A DNA stretch of 64,000 nt from JAEUIZ01 sp046155605 (GTDB lineage Bacteria > Planctomycetota > Phycisphaerae > Phycisphaerales > UBA1924), in NCBI GenBank assembly GCA_046155605.1, contig JBJXFQ010000002.1, forward strand, positions 62,001 to 126,000, read 5' to 3'. Shown here in pieces: positions 8,435 through 17,502 of this stretch. Both the position numbers and the translations under genes were made by a program. Position 1 is the first letter of the stretch; the number at the start of each line of letters is the position of its first letter. The notes beneath the pieces were generated by a model, which saw only the letters and a list, made by a program, of their open reading frames with translations, made no database searches and was not told the DNA's origin.

Positions 8435-10974
8435 TGCGGACGGCGAGGGCATTGATGGCGAGCGTGGTGGCGTGGACAGCGACCGCGATGGCGCAGGTGG
8501 AGCCGGTGCTGGAGGCCCCCGAGCCGCTGCTCGCGCGGACGCTGACGCGGCAGACGCTGCTGGACCTTCGCGCCACGCCGGCACCGACGAGATCGGACTT
8601 TGCGCTGACGGCGGCTCTGCTGCGGATCGCACACGATCTCGACCCGAAGCAGCAGGACATTCTACGGCGGGCGATCGAGGCGGAGCGGAGCGCGGGCCAC
8701 GAGCGCGCGGTGGTGGAACTGACGCGGGACCTGTTGGCGATCGACCCGGCGGACACGATCGCGCAGTTGCGGCTCCTGACGGCGACGATCACGGAGAACT
8801 ACCAGGATGCCGAGGCGCGGCTGGCGGTCTACGAGAAGTTGATCAAGGACACGCGTGTGGACGCGGCGATTCGGAGCCGACTGGCGCTGGACGCGGCGCT
8901 GCTGCTGCGCGAGCGGGGCGATACGGAAGGGTTCGTGGCGAAGTTGAAGGCGTCGATGTCGCTGGACTCGACGAACAAGGACGCGGCAATGCTGGCGTCG
9001 GCGTATGTCTCGGAGCGAGTGACCGATCCGCGGGCGCGGGTGGAGATGCTGACGCTGGTGCTGATGGCCGACCCGGTGGACCCCAACGTGCATCTGGCGC
9101 TGGCGCGGGAGTTGGCGGCGGGCGGGGCGTTCAAGGGGGCGCGGCGGTTCCAGCGGGTCGCCGTGGAGATCATGAACCGTGCGTCGAGCGCGGGCGACAC
9201 GGCACTGCTCGATGAGAAGGTGCTGCAGTGGTACGACGAGGGGCCCGCGGCGGTGGTGGCGACGATCACGCTGGAGTTGGCTCGGCAGCGAGACGAGGTG
9301 TCGCGCGAACTCAACAAGTTGAAGGCGATGGGCGCGCCAACGGAGCGGGCGCGCAAGCCCGAGGATGTTCGGCTCAAGGTGCCCATGTCGGTGCTCGTGG
9401 TGATGGCGTCGCAGGCGGCGAGCGACCCGGCGGCGGCGAATGCCTATGCCAACGAGATGGCGGGCGCGGTGGCGGCGGCGCTGGCGGCGCTGCGAGACCC
9501 GGTGCGTCGCGGTGAACTCACGGAAGAGCAGGCGAAGGAGACGTCGGTCGATCTGGCGGTGCAGGTACACACGGTGCGGTTGTGGTCGGGAATCCAGGCC
9601 GAGGAAGCGGTGAAGGACATCCGCGGGACGGATCAGATCACGACGTATCGCGCGGAGATCGCCGACCTTCTGGACGCCTTTAGCCGGTTGCGAACGGGGG
9701 AGCCCGAGCAAGCCGTGGAGCGCTTGGCACCGGCGGCGGAGGCGTATCCGCTGGCGGCGGCGGGATATGCGATGGGGCTGGAGGCGATGGGGCGTCGCGA
9801 GGAAGCGATCGAGGCCTATCGGCGCGTGGTGCGGCTGTTCCCCCTGGATGTGAGCGGTGCGTGGTCATTCGCGCAACTCCAGCGTCTGGAGGTCAAGCCT
9901 GACGCGCCGCTGGCGGCGGACCTCGAGCGGCTCGCATCGGCGGTTCCGGCGTATGTCGATCGCATGGCGCTGGAACCACAGAACTTCGTGTCGGTGACGC
10001 TCGAACCGGTGTCGCGGCAGGTGGAGGCGCTGTCCGCGGGGCCAGTGCGAGTGACGATCCACAACCTGTCGCAGGTGCCGCTGGGGGTGGGGAGTGATCG
10101 CCCGATTAGCAGCCGGATGCTCTTCGTTCCCGGCCTGGAGTCGCGGGCCGTGAACCTGTCGGAGTTTGCGGCACCGGAAGTGGTCGATTTGAATCGGCGG
10201 CTGCTTCTGATGCCGCGCGAGAAGTTGGTGGCGGAAGTGTGGCCCGACGCGGGGCAATGCGGGTGGATGATGGAATCGTTGGCGAACCGGAGCCTGCGGG
10301 TTCGGTGGCGGCTGGTGCAGGGATTCCAGGCGGGACCGCGCGGGGGCTTTGTGCCTGGTGTGATGGGCGCGTTTGCCGAGGCGACGCCGATCGTGCGGCT
10401 GGCGGTGCCTGAGGCCTCGCTCTCGCCGGAATCGCTGGCGCGACGAATCACGAACTCGCCCGAGACGTCGGTGCTTCGATTGGCGGCGGTCGTGCGGGCG
10501 TTTGTGATCCAGCCGATCCTGGCGCCGGTGCTGTTTGATGTGGCGGCCCCGGGGGCGGCGGCGGCCGGCGCCGCGGCGATGGCGATGGGCGGCGCTGCAA
10601 ATGCTCCCGCGGGTGAGGCGCTCGTGCCGATGGTCGATGCGTTCATCGCGCGGTATCCGAGCATGACGCCGGTGCAGAGGGCGGCGGTGGCGGCGCTTCT
10701 GCCGCACGCGAGGCTCGCGCCGGTGATGGCGCGGTTTGACGCGTTGGTGCGGGCCGACGGCGATCCGCTGGTGCGGTGCCTGGCGCTGGTGACGCGGGTG
10801 AGCGAGGCGACGGACGACCTGATCGAGAAGTCCGCGCAGATGGATGATCCGCGCGTGCGTGAGATCGCGGGGCTGGTGAAGGAGCGGCTGGCGGGCGAGG
10901 GGCTGTTCTACTCGCGGCTGTCGCTGAAGGCGATCGCGCCCGAGCCCCCGAAGGAACCGGAGCCGGCGAAGTGA
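8434..10974 (+). CDS. Exported TPR-repeat protein
   Basis: An 846-residue protein with a signal peptide (MRTARALMASVVAWTATAMAQ) and a largely helical body with tetratricopeptide-like pairs, for example AAAGYAMGLEAMGRREEAIEAYRRVVRLFP. The later part has a beta-rich segment and a C-terminal alpha-solenoid ending in a Pro/Glu tail. The ATG at 8434 has an AAGGAGG site 9 bases upstream (8418-8424) and overlaps the preceding stop, which settles the start although the frame is open upstream to 8197. TPRs mediate protein assembly; the role is unknown. The next gene overlaps by four bases, giving an operon with membrane proteins on both sides. Confidence 0.75.
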   Translation: MRTARALMASVVAWTATAMAQVEPVLEAPEPLLARTLTRQTLLDLRATPAPTRSDFALTAALLRIAHDLDPKQQDILRRAIEAERSAGHERAVVELTRDLLAIDPADTIAQLRLLTATITENYQDAEARLAVYEKLIKDTRVDAAIRSRLALDAALLLRERGDTEGFVAKLKASMSLDSTNKDAAMLASAYVSERVTDPRARVEMLTLVLMADPVDPNVHLALARELAAGGAFKGARRFQRVAVEIMNRASSAGDTALLDEKVLQWYDEGPAAVVATITLELARQRDEVSRELNKLKAMGAPTERARKPEDVRLKVPMSVLVVMASQAASDPAAANAYANEMAGAVAAALAALRDPVRRGELTEEQAKETSVDLAVQVHTVRLWSGIQAEEAVKDIRGTDQITTYRAEIADLLDAFSRLRTGEPEQAVERLAPAAEAYPLAAAGYAMGLEAMGRREEAIEAYRRVVRLFPLDVSGAWSFAQLQRLEVKPDAPLAADLERLASAVPAYVDRMALEPQNFVSVTLEPVSRQVEALSAGPVRVTIHNLSQVPLGVGSDRPISSRMLFVPGLESRAVNLSEFAAPEVVDLNRRLLLMPREKLVAEVWPDAGQCGWMMESLANRSLRVRWRLVQGFQAGPRGGFVPGVMGAFAEATPIVRLAVPEASLSPESLARRITNSPETSVLRLAAVVRAFVIQPILAPVLFDVAAPGAAAAGAAAMAMGGAANAPAGEALVPMVDAFIARYPSMTPVQRAAVAALLPHARLAPVMARFDALVRADGDPLVRCLALVTRVSEATDDLIEKSAQMDDPRVREIAGLVKERLAGEGLFYSRLSLKAIAPEPPKEPEPAK

Positions 10975-11891
10975 GCGTGGAGCCGGCGCGGCCCGCGCGT
11001 GCCGGTGCTCGTCGCGTCGCGGGCTTTGTGATCGGAACGGCGCTGCTTCTGGCGGCGGGCTGGGCGGTCTGGCGCGGCGGGGGTTCGATTCGCGTGGCCT
11101 GGGCGGCAGCGAGTTCGAGGCCCGCGCTGATTCCACTGGCGATCATGCTGCCGCTGGCGAACTGGGTGGTGGTCTCGCTCTCGTTCTGGGTCTTGATGCG
11201 TCGGCACGGTCGCGTGGGCGCGGGCGAGATGACGCTGCTGATCGGTGCCGCGTGGCTCTTGAACTATCTGCCGCTGCGGGCGGGGATGGTTGGGCGCGTG
11301 GCGTATCACAAGGCGGTGAACAGGATCGCGGTGGGGGACTCGGTACGGGTCATGGTCATCAATCTGGCGTGCGGCGCGGCGGCGACGGGCTTGACGCTTG
11401 GTCTGGCGGTGGTGCTCGCGCGAGCGAGCGCGTCGGCGTGGGTCTGGGGCGTGGCGCTGGGCGCGCCCGCCGCGGGGCTTGTGGCGTGGGGCGCGGCCGG
11501 GGGGTGGCGCGGATGGCTTCCGAGCGTGCTGCTGTTGCGGTATGCCGACGTGCTGATCTGGGTAGCGCGATATTGGGTGGTGTTTCGACTGACAGGGACG
11601 CCGATCGACCTGCCGGCGGCGGCGGCGGTTACGGCGGCGTGCCAGGTGGCGCTGGCCGTGCCGATTGTGGGAAATGGCTTGGGCGTCCGCGAGTGGGCGG
11701 TAGGGCTGACGGCGGCGGCGTTGCCCGCGGCGCTGGTGGTCTCGCCTATGACGACGACACAGGGGCTGACGGCTGATCTGGCGAATCGGGCGGCGGAGTT
11801 GGTCGTCGCCCTGCCGGTAGGGATCGTGTCGGCGGTGCTGTTGGCTCGTCGGCGGGGGTTGCAGGCGGCGGGGGCTGGTGTCGCCAAATGA
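10971..11891 (+). CDS. Lysylphosphatidylglycerol synthase/AglD-like membrane protein (UPF0104)
   Basis: A 306-residue polytopic membrane protein with about 7-8 hydrophobic segments. LLNYLPLRAGMVGRVAYHK and VGNGLGVREWAVG match the two hallmark motifs of the UPF0104/AglD/MprF-flippase transmembrane region. Related domains move or modify membrane lipids; no aminoacyl-transferase domain is attached here, so a lipid flippase or undecaprenyl-linked role is inferred. The start is GTG at 10971, overlapping the stop of the TPR protein by four bases, consistent with one operon (small membrane protein, exported TPR, this protein). Confidence 0.8.
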   Translation: MSVEPARPARAGARRVAGFVIGTALLLAAGWAVWRGGGSIRVAWAAASSRPALIPLAIMLPLANWVVVSLSFWVLMRRHGRVGAGEMTLLIGAAWLLNYLPLRAGMVGRVAYHKAVNRIAVGDSVRVMVINLACGAAATGLTLGLAVVLARASASAWVWGVALGAPAAGLVAWGAAGGWRGWLPSVLLLRYADVLIWVARYWVVFRLTGTPIDLPAAAAVTAACQVALAVPIVGNGLGVREWAVGLTAAALPAALVVSPMTTTQGLTADLANRAAELVVALPVGIVSAVLLARRRGLQAAGAGVAK

Positions 11892-12200
11892 GGCGAAATG
11901 AGAAGGACCCCGCCTACGGGCTGAGCGAAACGCGCACGGGCGGGAAGCGCTGAACGACAAGGGCCACGAGCAGACGCCAAGAAGAAGAGCCGCCCCGGAG
12001 GGGCGGGGTACCCAAGAAGGAAAGTCAAGGCGGAAGAATCGACGGGGGCCGTCGATGGAGCCAAGAGCACCGACCTCGAAGCGCGGTCGGTGGCACGGGG
12101 AAGAAGAGCCGCCACGGAGGGGCGGGGTAGCCGGAGCAGAGAGCGCACAGGCTGCGACGGCTGTGCCACGAGGAACGGTGCGAGGTACACTGGATTCGCC
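11892..12200. repeat. Intergenic cluster of five different palindromes
   Basis: No gene is seen. In order: CCGCCCC/GGGGCGG (11990-12006) with GGTACCC; ATCGAC/GTCGAT (12038-12056); CACCGACC (12068-12075), CG-AAG-CG core, GGTCGGTG (12085-12092), GCAC; CCGCCAC..GGGGCGG with GGTAGCC (about 12109-12131); and GCACAG/CTGTGC (12145-12166) with CAC. Purine linkers (AAGAAGAGC, AAGAAGG) separate them. Each type has copies elsewhere in the window, and the tail GTGGCAC/GTGCCAC recurs. Confidence 0.7.
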
Positions 12201-12593
12201 ATGGCATCACCCAAGAGCGGTAGCGCGGGATCACCGGTCGGACCAGCGGAGCCCCTGGAGGTGGTGGAGGCCGCGGACGACCGCGGCGGCGCGATGGCGG
12301 ATCCGAGCAGCGGCGGAGGCGGGCAGGAACCTGTGGGGCCGGGGCCGGACCGCCCGACGCCGACACCCGGCGAAGATCCGCCGCCCGAGGAGTTGACGTG
12401 GATCGAGATCGAGTTGGTGGATCAGGACGATCGGCCGGTGTCGGGGGCGAGGTACAGCCTGATCCTGCCAGATGGCTCCCCCGATGGCGGGACGCTGGAC
12501 GAGCAGGGCTTTACGCGGCGAGAGGGCCTGAAGCCCGGGACGTGCATGGTGTCGTTCCCGGAGTTTGACGGGGGTTCGTGGCGGAAGATCTGA
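12201..12593 (+). CDS. Carboxypeptidase-regulatory-like (Ig-type) domain protein of a PAAR module
   Basis: A 130-residue protein with a disordered Gly/Pro-rich first half and a C-terminal beta-sandwich: TWIEIELVDQDDRPVSGARY, LPDGSPDGGTLDEQGFTRREG and PGTCMVSFPEFDGGSW. This W-IE-L-VD..G-PV-G-Y pattern is one I associate with domains carried by or encoded near VgrG/PAAR proteins of contractile injection systems. That association is from memory of the family rather than a search. It is the first gene of the 12.2-16.9 kb module. The ATG at 12201 is chosen; the open frame upstream is repeat sequence. Confidence 0.6.
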   Translation: MASPKSGSAGSPVGPAEPLEVVEAADDRGGAMADPSSGGGGQEPVGPGPDRPTPTPGEDPPPEELTWIEIELVDQDDRPVSGARYSLILPDGSPDGGTLDEQGFTRREGLKPGTCMVSFPEFDGGSWRKI

Positions 12594-12750
12594 GAGGTTG
12601 TACCACAGAGGCACAGAGCACACCGAGAGGAAGAAGAAAGACACTCACCGCAGAGGCGCAGAGATCGCAGAGAAGAAGGAGTTGGGGAAGAAGAAGCGGC
12701 AAGAGTGAAGCCCGGACGAAGAAGCGTGAAACCGGTGGCGTTGCTGAGGG
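12594..12750. repeat. Spacer with CGCAGAG-type dispersed repeat
   Basis: ACCACAGAGGCACAGAGCAC, CACTCACCGCAGAGGCGCAG and AGATCGCAGAGAAGAAGGA fill the gap before the LysM gene. This is the same repeat style as 1959-1990. No gene or promoter pair is evident. Confidence 0.55.
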
Positions 12751-13422
12751 GTGATTCCGAAGCAGGAACCGAACGTGGATCATGTGGTGTCACAAGGCGA
12801 GTGTCTGTCGAGCATCGCGTGGGGCTACGGCTTCCCGGATTGGAAGGTCATCTACAACCACTCGAAGAACGCGGCGTTCAAGGCCAAGCGCCCGAACCCC
12901 AACTTGATCTATCCGGGCGACGTGATCCACATCCCGCTGCCGGATAAGAAGGATGAGTCGTGCGCGACGGGGCAGCGGCATCGGTTCAAGGTCACGCATC
13001 ATCCGACATATCTGAACATCCGTCTGATCGACTCGGACGACAAGCCGATTGCCGACGGCAAGTTCGTGCTGACGATCGATACCCTGACGTTTGATGGCAA
13101 GACGGACGGCAACGGATACGTCAAGCAGAAGATTCCCGCGTGGGCGACGGTGGGCAAACTCACCGTGTGGCCCGATGCCAAGAACACCGAGGCCAAGCAC
13201 GAGTGGCAGTTGCTCATCGGGCACCTGGACCCGCTGCCGAATCTCGCGGCGGTGCAGGAGCGGCTGTTGAACCTGGGATATGACTGTGGGCCGGTGGATG
13301 GAATTGATGGGCCATTGACGCAGGCGGGGGTTCGTGCGTTTCAGACGGATTACAACCTGCTGGTGGACGGGATCGTGGGGCCGCAGACTGGCGGCAAGCT
13401 CGAGGAGGTCCACGTGGTCTAG
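12751..13422 (+). CDS. LysM and peptidoglycan-binding (PG_binding_1) domain protein
   Basis: A 223-residue protein in three parts: an N-terminal LysM-like domain (HVVSQGECLSSIAWGYGF ... NPNLIYPGDVIHIP, residues ~10-67), a central beta-sandwich (NIRLIDSDDKPIADGKFVL, G-x-V turn) and a C-terminal PG_binding_1 helix bundle (VQERLLNLGYDCGPVDGIDG ... VRAFQTDYNLLVDGIVGPQT). No signal peptide is seen, as expected for a spike- or tube-loaded protein rather than a Sec-exported one. The start is GTG at 12751, or GTG at 12775, which has AGGAA at better spacing. The stop abuts the GTG of the metzincin gene. Confidence 0.8.
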   Translation: MIPKQEPNVDHVVSQGECLSSIAWGYGFPDWKVIYNHSKNAAFKAKRPNPNLIYPGDVIHIPLPDKKDESCATGQRHRFKVTHHPTYLNIRLIDSDDKPIADGKFVLTIDTLTFDGKTDGNGYVKQKIPAWATVGKLTVWPDAKNTEAKHEWQLLIGHLDPLPNLAAVQERLLNLGYDCGPVDGIDGPLTQAGVRAFQTDYNLLVDGIVGPQTGGKLEEVHVV

Positions 13423-15699
13423 GTGCGGTGCGGGCACTTGGTGCTCCGCATCGGCGCGACCGCGAAGACGGCCATGGCGATTCCGATACTCCAGTACAAG
13501 ATCGAGTTTCTGCGGCTTGAGGGCGTGGGGGCGTTTACGTCGGCGGCGACGCTGCCGTTCGTCTTCGGGTTTGTGAGCGTCAACTCGCTGGTGCGGAACG
13601 AGGCGCATCGCACGGGCCGGAGCAGGCCGATCCCGTCGGGGCCGCCGAACTTTGATCTGACGGCGGAGGCGGTGCCGTGGGTCTTTGAGGTGAACGCGTT
13701 TGCGGGTGATGTGGTGACGGTTCGTGCGGAGGTGCGGGACGACAAGGGGGACGCGGGAACGAACCAGATCGTGACGACGCTTGGCCTGATCGCGCCGATG
13801 ACGGGTGAGATGAGGTTCGTGGGCGGGCCGACACTGGTGGTGCGGGTGTCGGCGACGGTGCTTTCGGTGACGGTGCCCGCGGCGGTGGCGCGGGCGACGG
13901 GAAGCAGCGGGACGTCTGCGACGCTCGTGGTGCCGCAGGGGCTGGTGGTGGAGATCACGGACATCAAGGGGCTGTTCAAGCCGGGTCCGAGCAACACGCC
14001 CGGGGTGAAGGGTTCGGTTCGTGTGCCGGGGTATATCAGCGAGGACGACCAGGGGCGGATCTTCACGAACCGCAAGCCGGACGACTCGTGGCAGAGCGGG
14101 GAGCAGTTCATCGATGTCGAGGCGAAGGTGACGAGCATCGGCGGCTTGGTGATTCCGCCGGCGTCGGAGATCAAGTGGACGGCGGTGGACGTGGACGACC
14201 CGACGAACGACGAGGTGGACTTCCACAAGGAGTGGGGGCCGTACATCGACGCGAACGACTACAACGCGGCGAAGGTGTCGATCGGCGCGCATGGGGACGA
14301 CAACGCGTCAGCGCACTCGCCCGGGAACGCGGACCAGGCGAAGATATTCTCAGCCACGGCGGGCGCGAGCGCGACGGCGCGGTGGGAGCAGATCAGCGGC
14401 GGGCCGTCGGTGACGGGCGTTTCGCGCGAGGAAGCGAAGTCGGCGTTGGTGGCGGGCGCGACCGTGTCCGAGAAGAAGACATCGATCCGGATGCATTGCC
14501 CGAACGTGCTGGGGACGAACTTTGTGCTCAAGGCGGAGTTGACGAACCCGCCGCCGGGCTTCCCGCTCATCAACGCGAAGACGGGCGTGATGACGATGTG
14601 GAGCCGGCTCGATGTCGAGGTGGGGCGGATGGCCGGGGCGCACAGCGTGGCGACGGCGATCACGAAGATCCCGCCATTCCTGCATCCGCTCCGCGTGCAG
14701 TTGGACTTTCAGCCGCAACGTGACATCACGATCGCGGCGCTCAATCGGCAGCACATGGCGACGACGGACGCGACACTGAGCAACGACACGGCGGCATGGG
14801 TGAACGATGTGCGTGTGTTCTCGCATGGGACGCGAGCGGGCAGCCCACCCCCGCCGGGGAGCCAACCGGGTTGGTTTTTCTTCGGCTCGGCGCAGTTGCC
14901 CAACCCGCTGCCAAGCGGCTCGGGCCCGCTCGCGCCGTTGTTTGATGGCACGACGTACTCGCTCACGGACGCGACGATTGAGATCGCCGGTGACAAGTCG
15001 GGGGCGGATTTCATCCGCTTTGACTGGAAGGTCGGATCGACGGACCTGTCAGCGGGCTTCGCAGTTAACACCGCGACCTTTGCGGGCGGGAAGACGACGA
15101 TCGAGATGTTCGGGAATGACGTGACCAACGGCTTCACGGGCCACGACGCCGACGGCAGTATCAGCCACGCCATGAAGACGGCGATCCTGTTCTTTCCGCG
15201 TGTGCAATCAACCCGCGGGAGTTCGACGTTCGCGCCGGGCGGCTTCGGCGTGCCGGCGGGGGCGAGGCTCCGCGTGTTCCCCGCGGGCGCGACGTTTACG
15301 ACGGGCATCAGCCCCTCGGCGACGAATCCGGCGACAGGCGCGACGAGGTATTTCGCCGGGCGCACGGTGATCTTTTCGCACACTCGGAGTTTCAGCGATC
15401 CGAACCCGGCGGGATCGGGCCCGCCCGTGCCCAAGGCGAATTTCGATGCCGAGGTGATCCAGACGGTGGTGCATGAGTTCCTGCACGCGTTTGGGATGCC
15501 GCACAAGTGCGGGAACTGGGACTGGCGGACGCCGCGGACGAACAGTTGCTGCATGAACTATTTCAGCACATGGCTGCTGGATTCGGCGAATAAGCCGATT
15601 CCCGGGACGGTGAACAAGCAGGGCGATCACATGTGCGGGCGACATCTGATGGAGATTCGGCGGGTGCATCTGGACAAGAACCTGGGATTGAACTGGTGA
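13423..15699 (+). CDS. Large metzincin-type zinc metalloprotease, putative injected effector
   Basis: A 758-residue protein (or 741 from the ATG at 13474). The catalytic signature HEFLHAFGMPH (H684, E685, H688, H694) is the full HExxHxxGxxH metzincin zinc site, and CCMNYF (M711) fits the downstream Met-turn. Cysteines around it (CGNWDW, SCCMN) may form disulfides. The ~680 residues before it are beta-rich and unrecognised, with no signal peptide. It directly follows the LysM/PG-binding gene and overlaps the lipoprotein gene by four bases. The gene order suggests a peptidase effector delivered by a PAAR-tipped injection device. Target and delivery route are inference. Confidence 0.72.
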   Translation: MRCGHLVLRIGATAKTAMAIPILQYKIEFLRLEGVGAFTSAATLPFVFGFVSVNSLVRNEAHRTGRSRPIPSGPPNFDLTAEAVPWVFEVNAFAGDVVTVRAEVRDDKGDAGTNQIVTTLGLIAPMTGEMRFVGGPTLVVRVSATVLSVTVPAAVARATGSSGTSATLVVPQGLVVEITDIKGLFKPGPSNTPGVKGSVRVPGYISEDDQGRIFTNRKPDDSWQSGEQFIDVEAKVTSIGGLVIPPASEIKWTAVDVDDPTNDEVDFHKEWGPYIDANDYNAAKVSIGAHGDDNASAHSPGNADQAKIFSATAGASATARWEQISGGPSVTGVSREEAKSALVAGATVSEKKTSIRMHCPNVLGTNFVLKAELTNPPPGFPLINAKTGVMTMWSRLDVEVGRMAGAHSVATAITKIPPFLHPLRVQLDFQPQRDITIAALNRQHMATTDATLSNDTAAWVNDVRVFSHGTRAGSPPPPGSQPGWFFFGSAQLPNPLPSGSGPLAPLFDGTTYSLTDATIEIAGDKSGADFIRFDWKVGSTDLSAGFAVNTATFAGGKTTIEMFGNDVTNGFTGHDADGSISHAMKTAILFFPRVQSTRGSSTFAPGGFGVPAGARLRVFPAGATFTTGISPSATNPATGATRYFAGRTVIFSHTRSFSDPNPAGSGPPVPKANFDAEVIQTVVHEFLHAFGMPHKCGNWDWRTPRTNSCCMNYFSTWLLDSANKPIPGTVNKQGDHMCGRHLMEIRRVHLDKNLGLNW

Positions 15700-16562
15700 A
15701 GCCGAGCCTGGCCATCGCGTGCCTGATCCTCGTGCTCGGAGCGTGCAGCATGCCACGGACCAACGACGACACGTTCCTTCCGCCGACGGTCGAGCCGATG
15801 CGCGAGTATGTCGCGGGCTTTCCGGCGTGGGTGGCGGTGACGATTCAGACCAAGCCCGGGACGACGGCGAACCGGCGGCCGGTGGCGGATGTCTATGGCA
15901 TCCAGGATTGCTTCGACATCGAGCTTTTTCTGAAGGACAAGCCGGAGAAGGCGGTGCGGGCGCACAAGTCGTTTCCGATGGTGGATGAGCACATCGCGGT
16001 GCTGGGCGAGCGGATCGTGGCCGGTGAGCCGCGGCGGATGCTCTTTGACATGTCCCCGCTGCTGGGGCCAGGACTCGCGCCGGCGGCGTATGTCTGCAAA
16101 CTGAGTTATGCGAACATTGAGGCGGCCTATCCCGCGCCGCCGTTCGCGTTTACGCTGCGCGCGCCGACCGACGCGGAGCGGGACCAACTCTCGACGCACG
16201 CTGCGGATCGGGCGCAGTTCGCGTCGTGGGCGGATTGGATCGTCGGGCCGCCCAAGGGGCCGGTGGTGACGGCGTCGCTGCCGAAAGAGAGCCCGTTGCG
16301 GTTTGCGATGGTTCTTCGGCGGGCGAGTTATGGACCGGACGAGCCGACCGTCTTTGATCTGAAGATGCTCGACGGCTTTGATCCGCCCGTAGAGCCGGAA
16401 GCGAAGGCCATCGGGGCGGAGGTGCTGAAGATACGCGGCGACGCGGCGGGATATGCGTCCGCCAAGGCCGCGACGTTGGCGCGAGCGCCGGGCCTCGCGT
16501 GGTGGTTCAGGATTCTTGACGGCGGCGGGCGATTTGCGATGTCGAGGCGGCAGGTGCCGTAA
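15696..16562 (+). CDS. Lipoprotein following the metzincin gene (possible immunity protein)
   Basis: A 288-residue protein with a lipoprotein signal: basic start, hydrophobic core LAIACLILVLG and lipobox LGAC, so C17 should be acylated and the mature protein periplasmic. The body has no recognised domain. The GTG at 15696 overlaps the metzincin TGA by four bases, so the two are almost surely co-translated. By analogy with effector-immunity pairs it could neutralise the protease in the periplasm, but nothing in its own sequence proves this. Confidence 0.65.
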   Translation: MKPSLAIACLILVLGACSMPRTNDDTFLPPTVEPMREYVAGFPAWVAVTIQTKPGTTANRRPVADVYGIQDCFDIELFLKDKPEKAVRAHKSFPMVDEHIAVLGERIVAGEPRRMLFDMSPLLGPGLAPAAYVCKLSYANIEAAYPAPPFAFTLRAPTDAERDQLSTHAADRAQFASWADWIVGPPKGPVVTASLPKESPLRFAMVLRRASYGPDEPTVFDLKMLDGFDPPVEPEAKAIGAEVLKIRGDAAGYASAKAATLARAPGLAWWFRILDGGGRFAMSRRQVP

Positions 16563-16569
16563 GAGGCAC

Positions 16570-16592
16570 ACAGGCGGGACGCCTGTGCCACC
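16570..16592. repeat. Dispersed palindrome CACAGGCG/CGCCTGTG with GCCAC tail
   Basis: CACAGGCG (16570-16577), GGA, CGCCTGTG (16581-16588), then CCAC. It lies just after the lipoprotein stop and upstream of the PAAR gene. Similar copies are at 8034, 12145 and 52472. Confidence 0.55.
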
Positions 16593-16647
16593 AAAGCAGA
16601 AGAAGGAAGATGCGGCGGAAGATGTCGAAGTCACCAGGAGATCGGCG

Positions 16648-16938
16648 ATGCCCCCAGCAGCGAGATTGACGGACATGCATGTGTGCCCGATGGTGACGGG
16701 AATCGTGCCGCACGTCGGCGGGCCGATCTGCTCGCCCGGCGCGCCGACGGTGCTGATCGGTTCCATGCCCGCGGCGACGCTGGGGAGCATGTGTGTGTGT
16801 GTCGGGCCGCCTGATGTCATTGTGAAGGGCTCGGGCACGGTGCTGATCGGGAGCATGCCGGCGGCGAGGCTTGGCGACAGCACGGCCCACGGCGGGACCA
16901 TCGTCGTTGGCTTTCCAACCGTCATGATCGGGGGCTAG
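16648..16938 (+). CDS. PAAR-domain spike-tip protein
   Basis: A 96-residue protein consisting of a PAAR domain: MPPAARLTDMHVCP at the start, repeated VLIGSMPAATLG / VLIGSMPAARLGDS, conserved histidines and cysteines that bind the tip metal (H11, C13, then H in STAHGG), and VMIGG at the end. PAAR proteins sharpen the VgrG spike of type VI secretion and related eCIS particles and carry or recruit effectors. The ATG at 16648 has an AGGAG site 8 bases upstream (16635-16639). It closes the module begun at 12.2 kb. No VgrG, Hcp, sheath or baseplate genes are in the window, so this is an orphan PAAR locus. Confidence 0.88.
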   Translation: MPPAARLTDMHVCPMVTGIVPHVGGPICSPGAPTVLIGSMPAATLGSMCVCVGPPDVIVKGSGTVLIGSMPAARLGDSTAHGGTIVVGFPTVMIGG

Positions 16939-16939
16939 C

Positions 16940-17461
16940 GTGAATCACAAGGCATTGATCGCACGGCTCGACGCGTTCGTCGCGGCGATTCCCGCGGCGC
17001 TCGGGAAGATCTCGGCGGAAGACGCCGCATGGAAGCCGCCTACGGGTGCGTGGTCGATCGTTGAAATTGTCAACCACCTTGTCGATGAGGAGAAAGAGGA
17101 CTTCCGGCAGCGGCTGCAACTGACGCTGCAGAATCCGGCCCAGCCCTGGCCGCCGACCGATCCTGAGGCGTGGGCGGTGCAGCGGAAGTACGCGGGGCGT
17201 GACCTGTGGGAGTCGGTGGGGCGCTTCATCGTCGAGCGGAAGCGGTCGCTCGAATGGCTGGCGACGCTGCCGGACGACACGAACTGGAACGCGGCGCACA
17301 CGACGATGAGCGGCAAGGTGATGCGGGCGGGCGACCTTCTGGCGTCATGGGCGGCGCACGACGCGCTGCACCTACGTCAGATCGCGAAGCGATTGTTCGA
17401 GTTATCGCAGCGTGACGGCACGGGATTTGGCACCGAGTACGCGGGCGAGTGGCGTGCTTGA
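16940..17461 (+). CDS. DinB-family protein (DinB_2 superfamily)
   Basis: A 173-residue four-helix-bundle protein. The histidines expected for the DinB/YfiT metal site are visible in EIVNHLVDEE and AAHDALHLRQIAKRL, and IPAALGKISAEDAAWKPP is the usual N-terminal stretch. Family members include metal-dependent thiol transferases; most are uncharacterised. The GTG start is one base after the PAAR stop, so it is likely co-transcribed, but a functional link to the PAAR module is not implied by its domain. Confidence 0.8.
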   Translation: MNHKALIARLDAFVAAIPAALGKISAEDAAWKPPTGAWSIVEIVNHLVDEEKEDFRQRLQLTLQNPAQPWPPTDPEAWAVQRKYAGRDLWESVGRFIVERKRSLEWLATLPDDTNWNAAHTTMSGKVMRAGDLLASWAAHDALHLRQIAKRLFELSQRDGTGFGTEYAGEWRA

Positions 17462-17502
17462 ATCGCCGCCCATCTCGCGACCGCTCACTGGTACAATCGA
17501 GC

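Noticed and set aside
6191..8632. 813-codon open frame on the minus strand
   Set aside because: It lies antisense to rho. The translation is an Arg/His/Pro-rich shadow without domain pattern, as expected in GC-rich DNA opposite a real gene.
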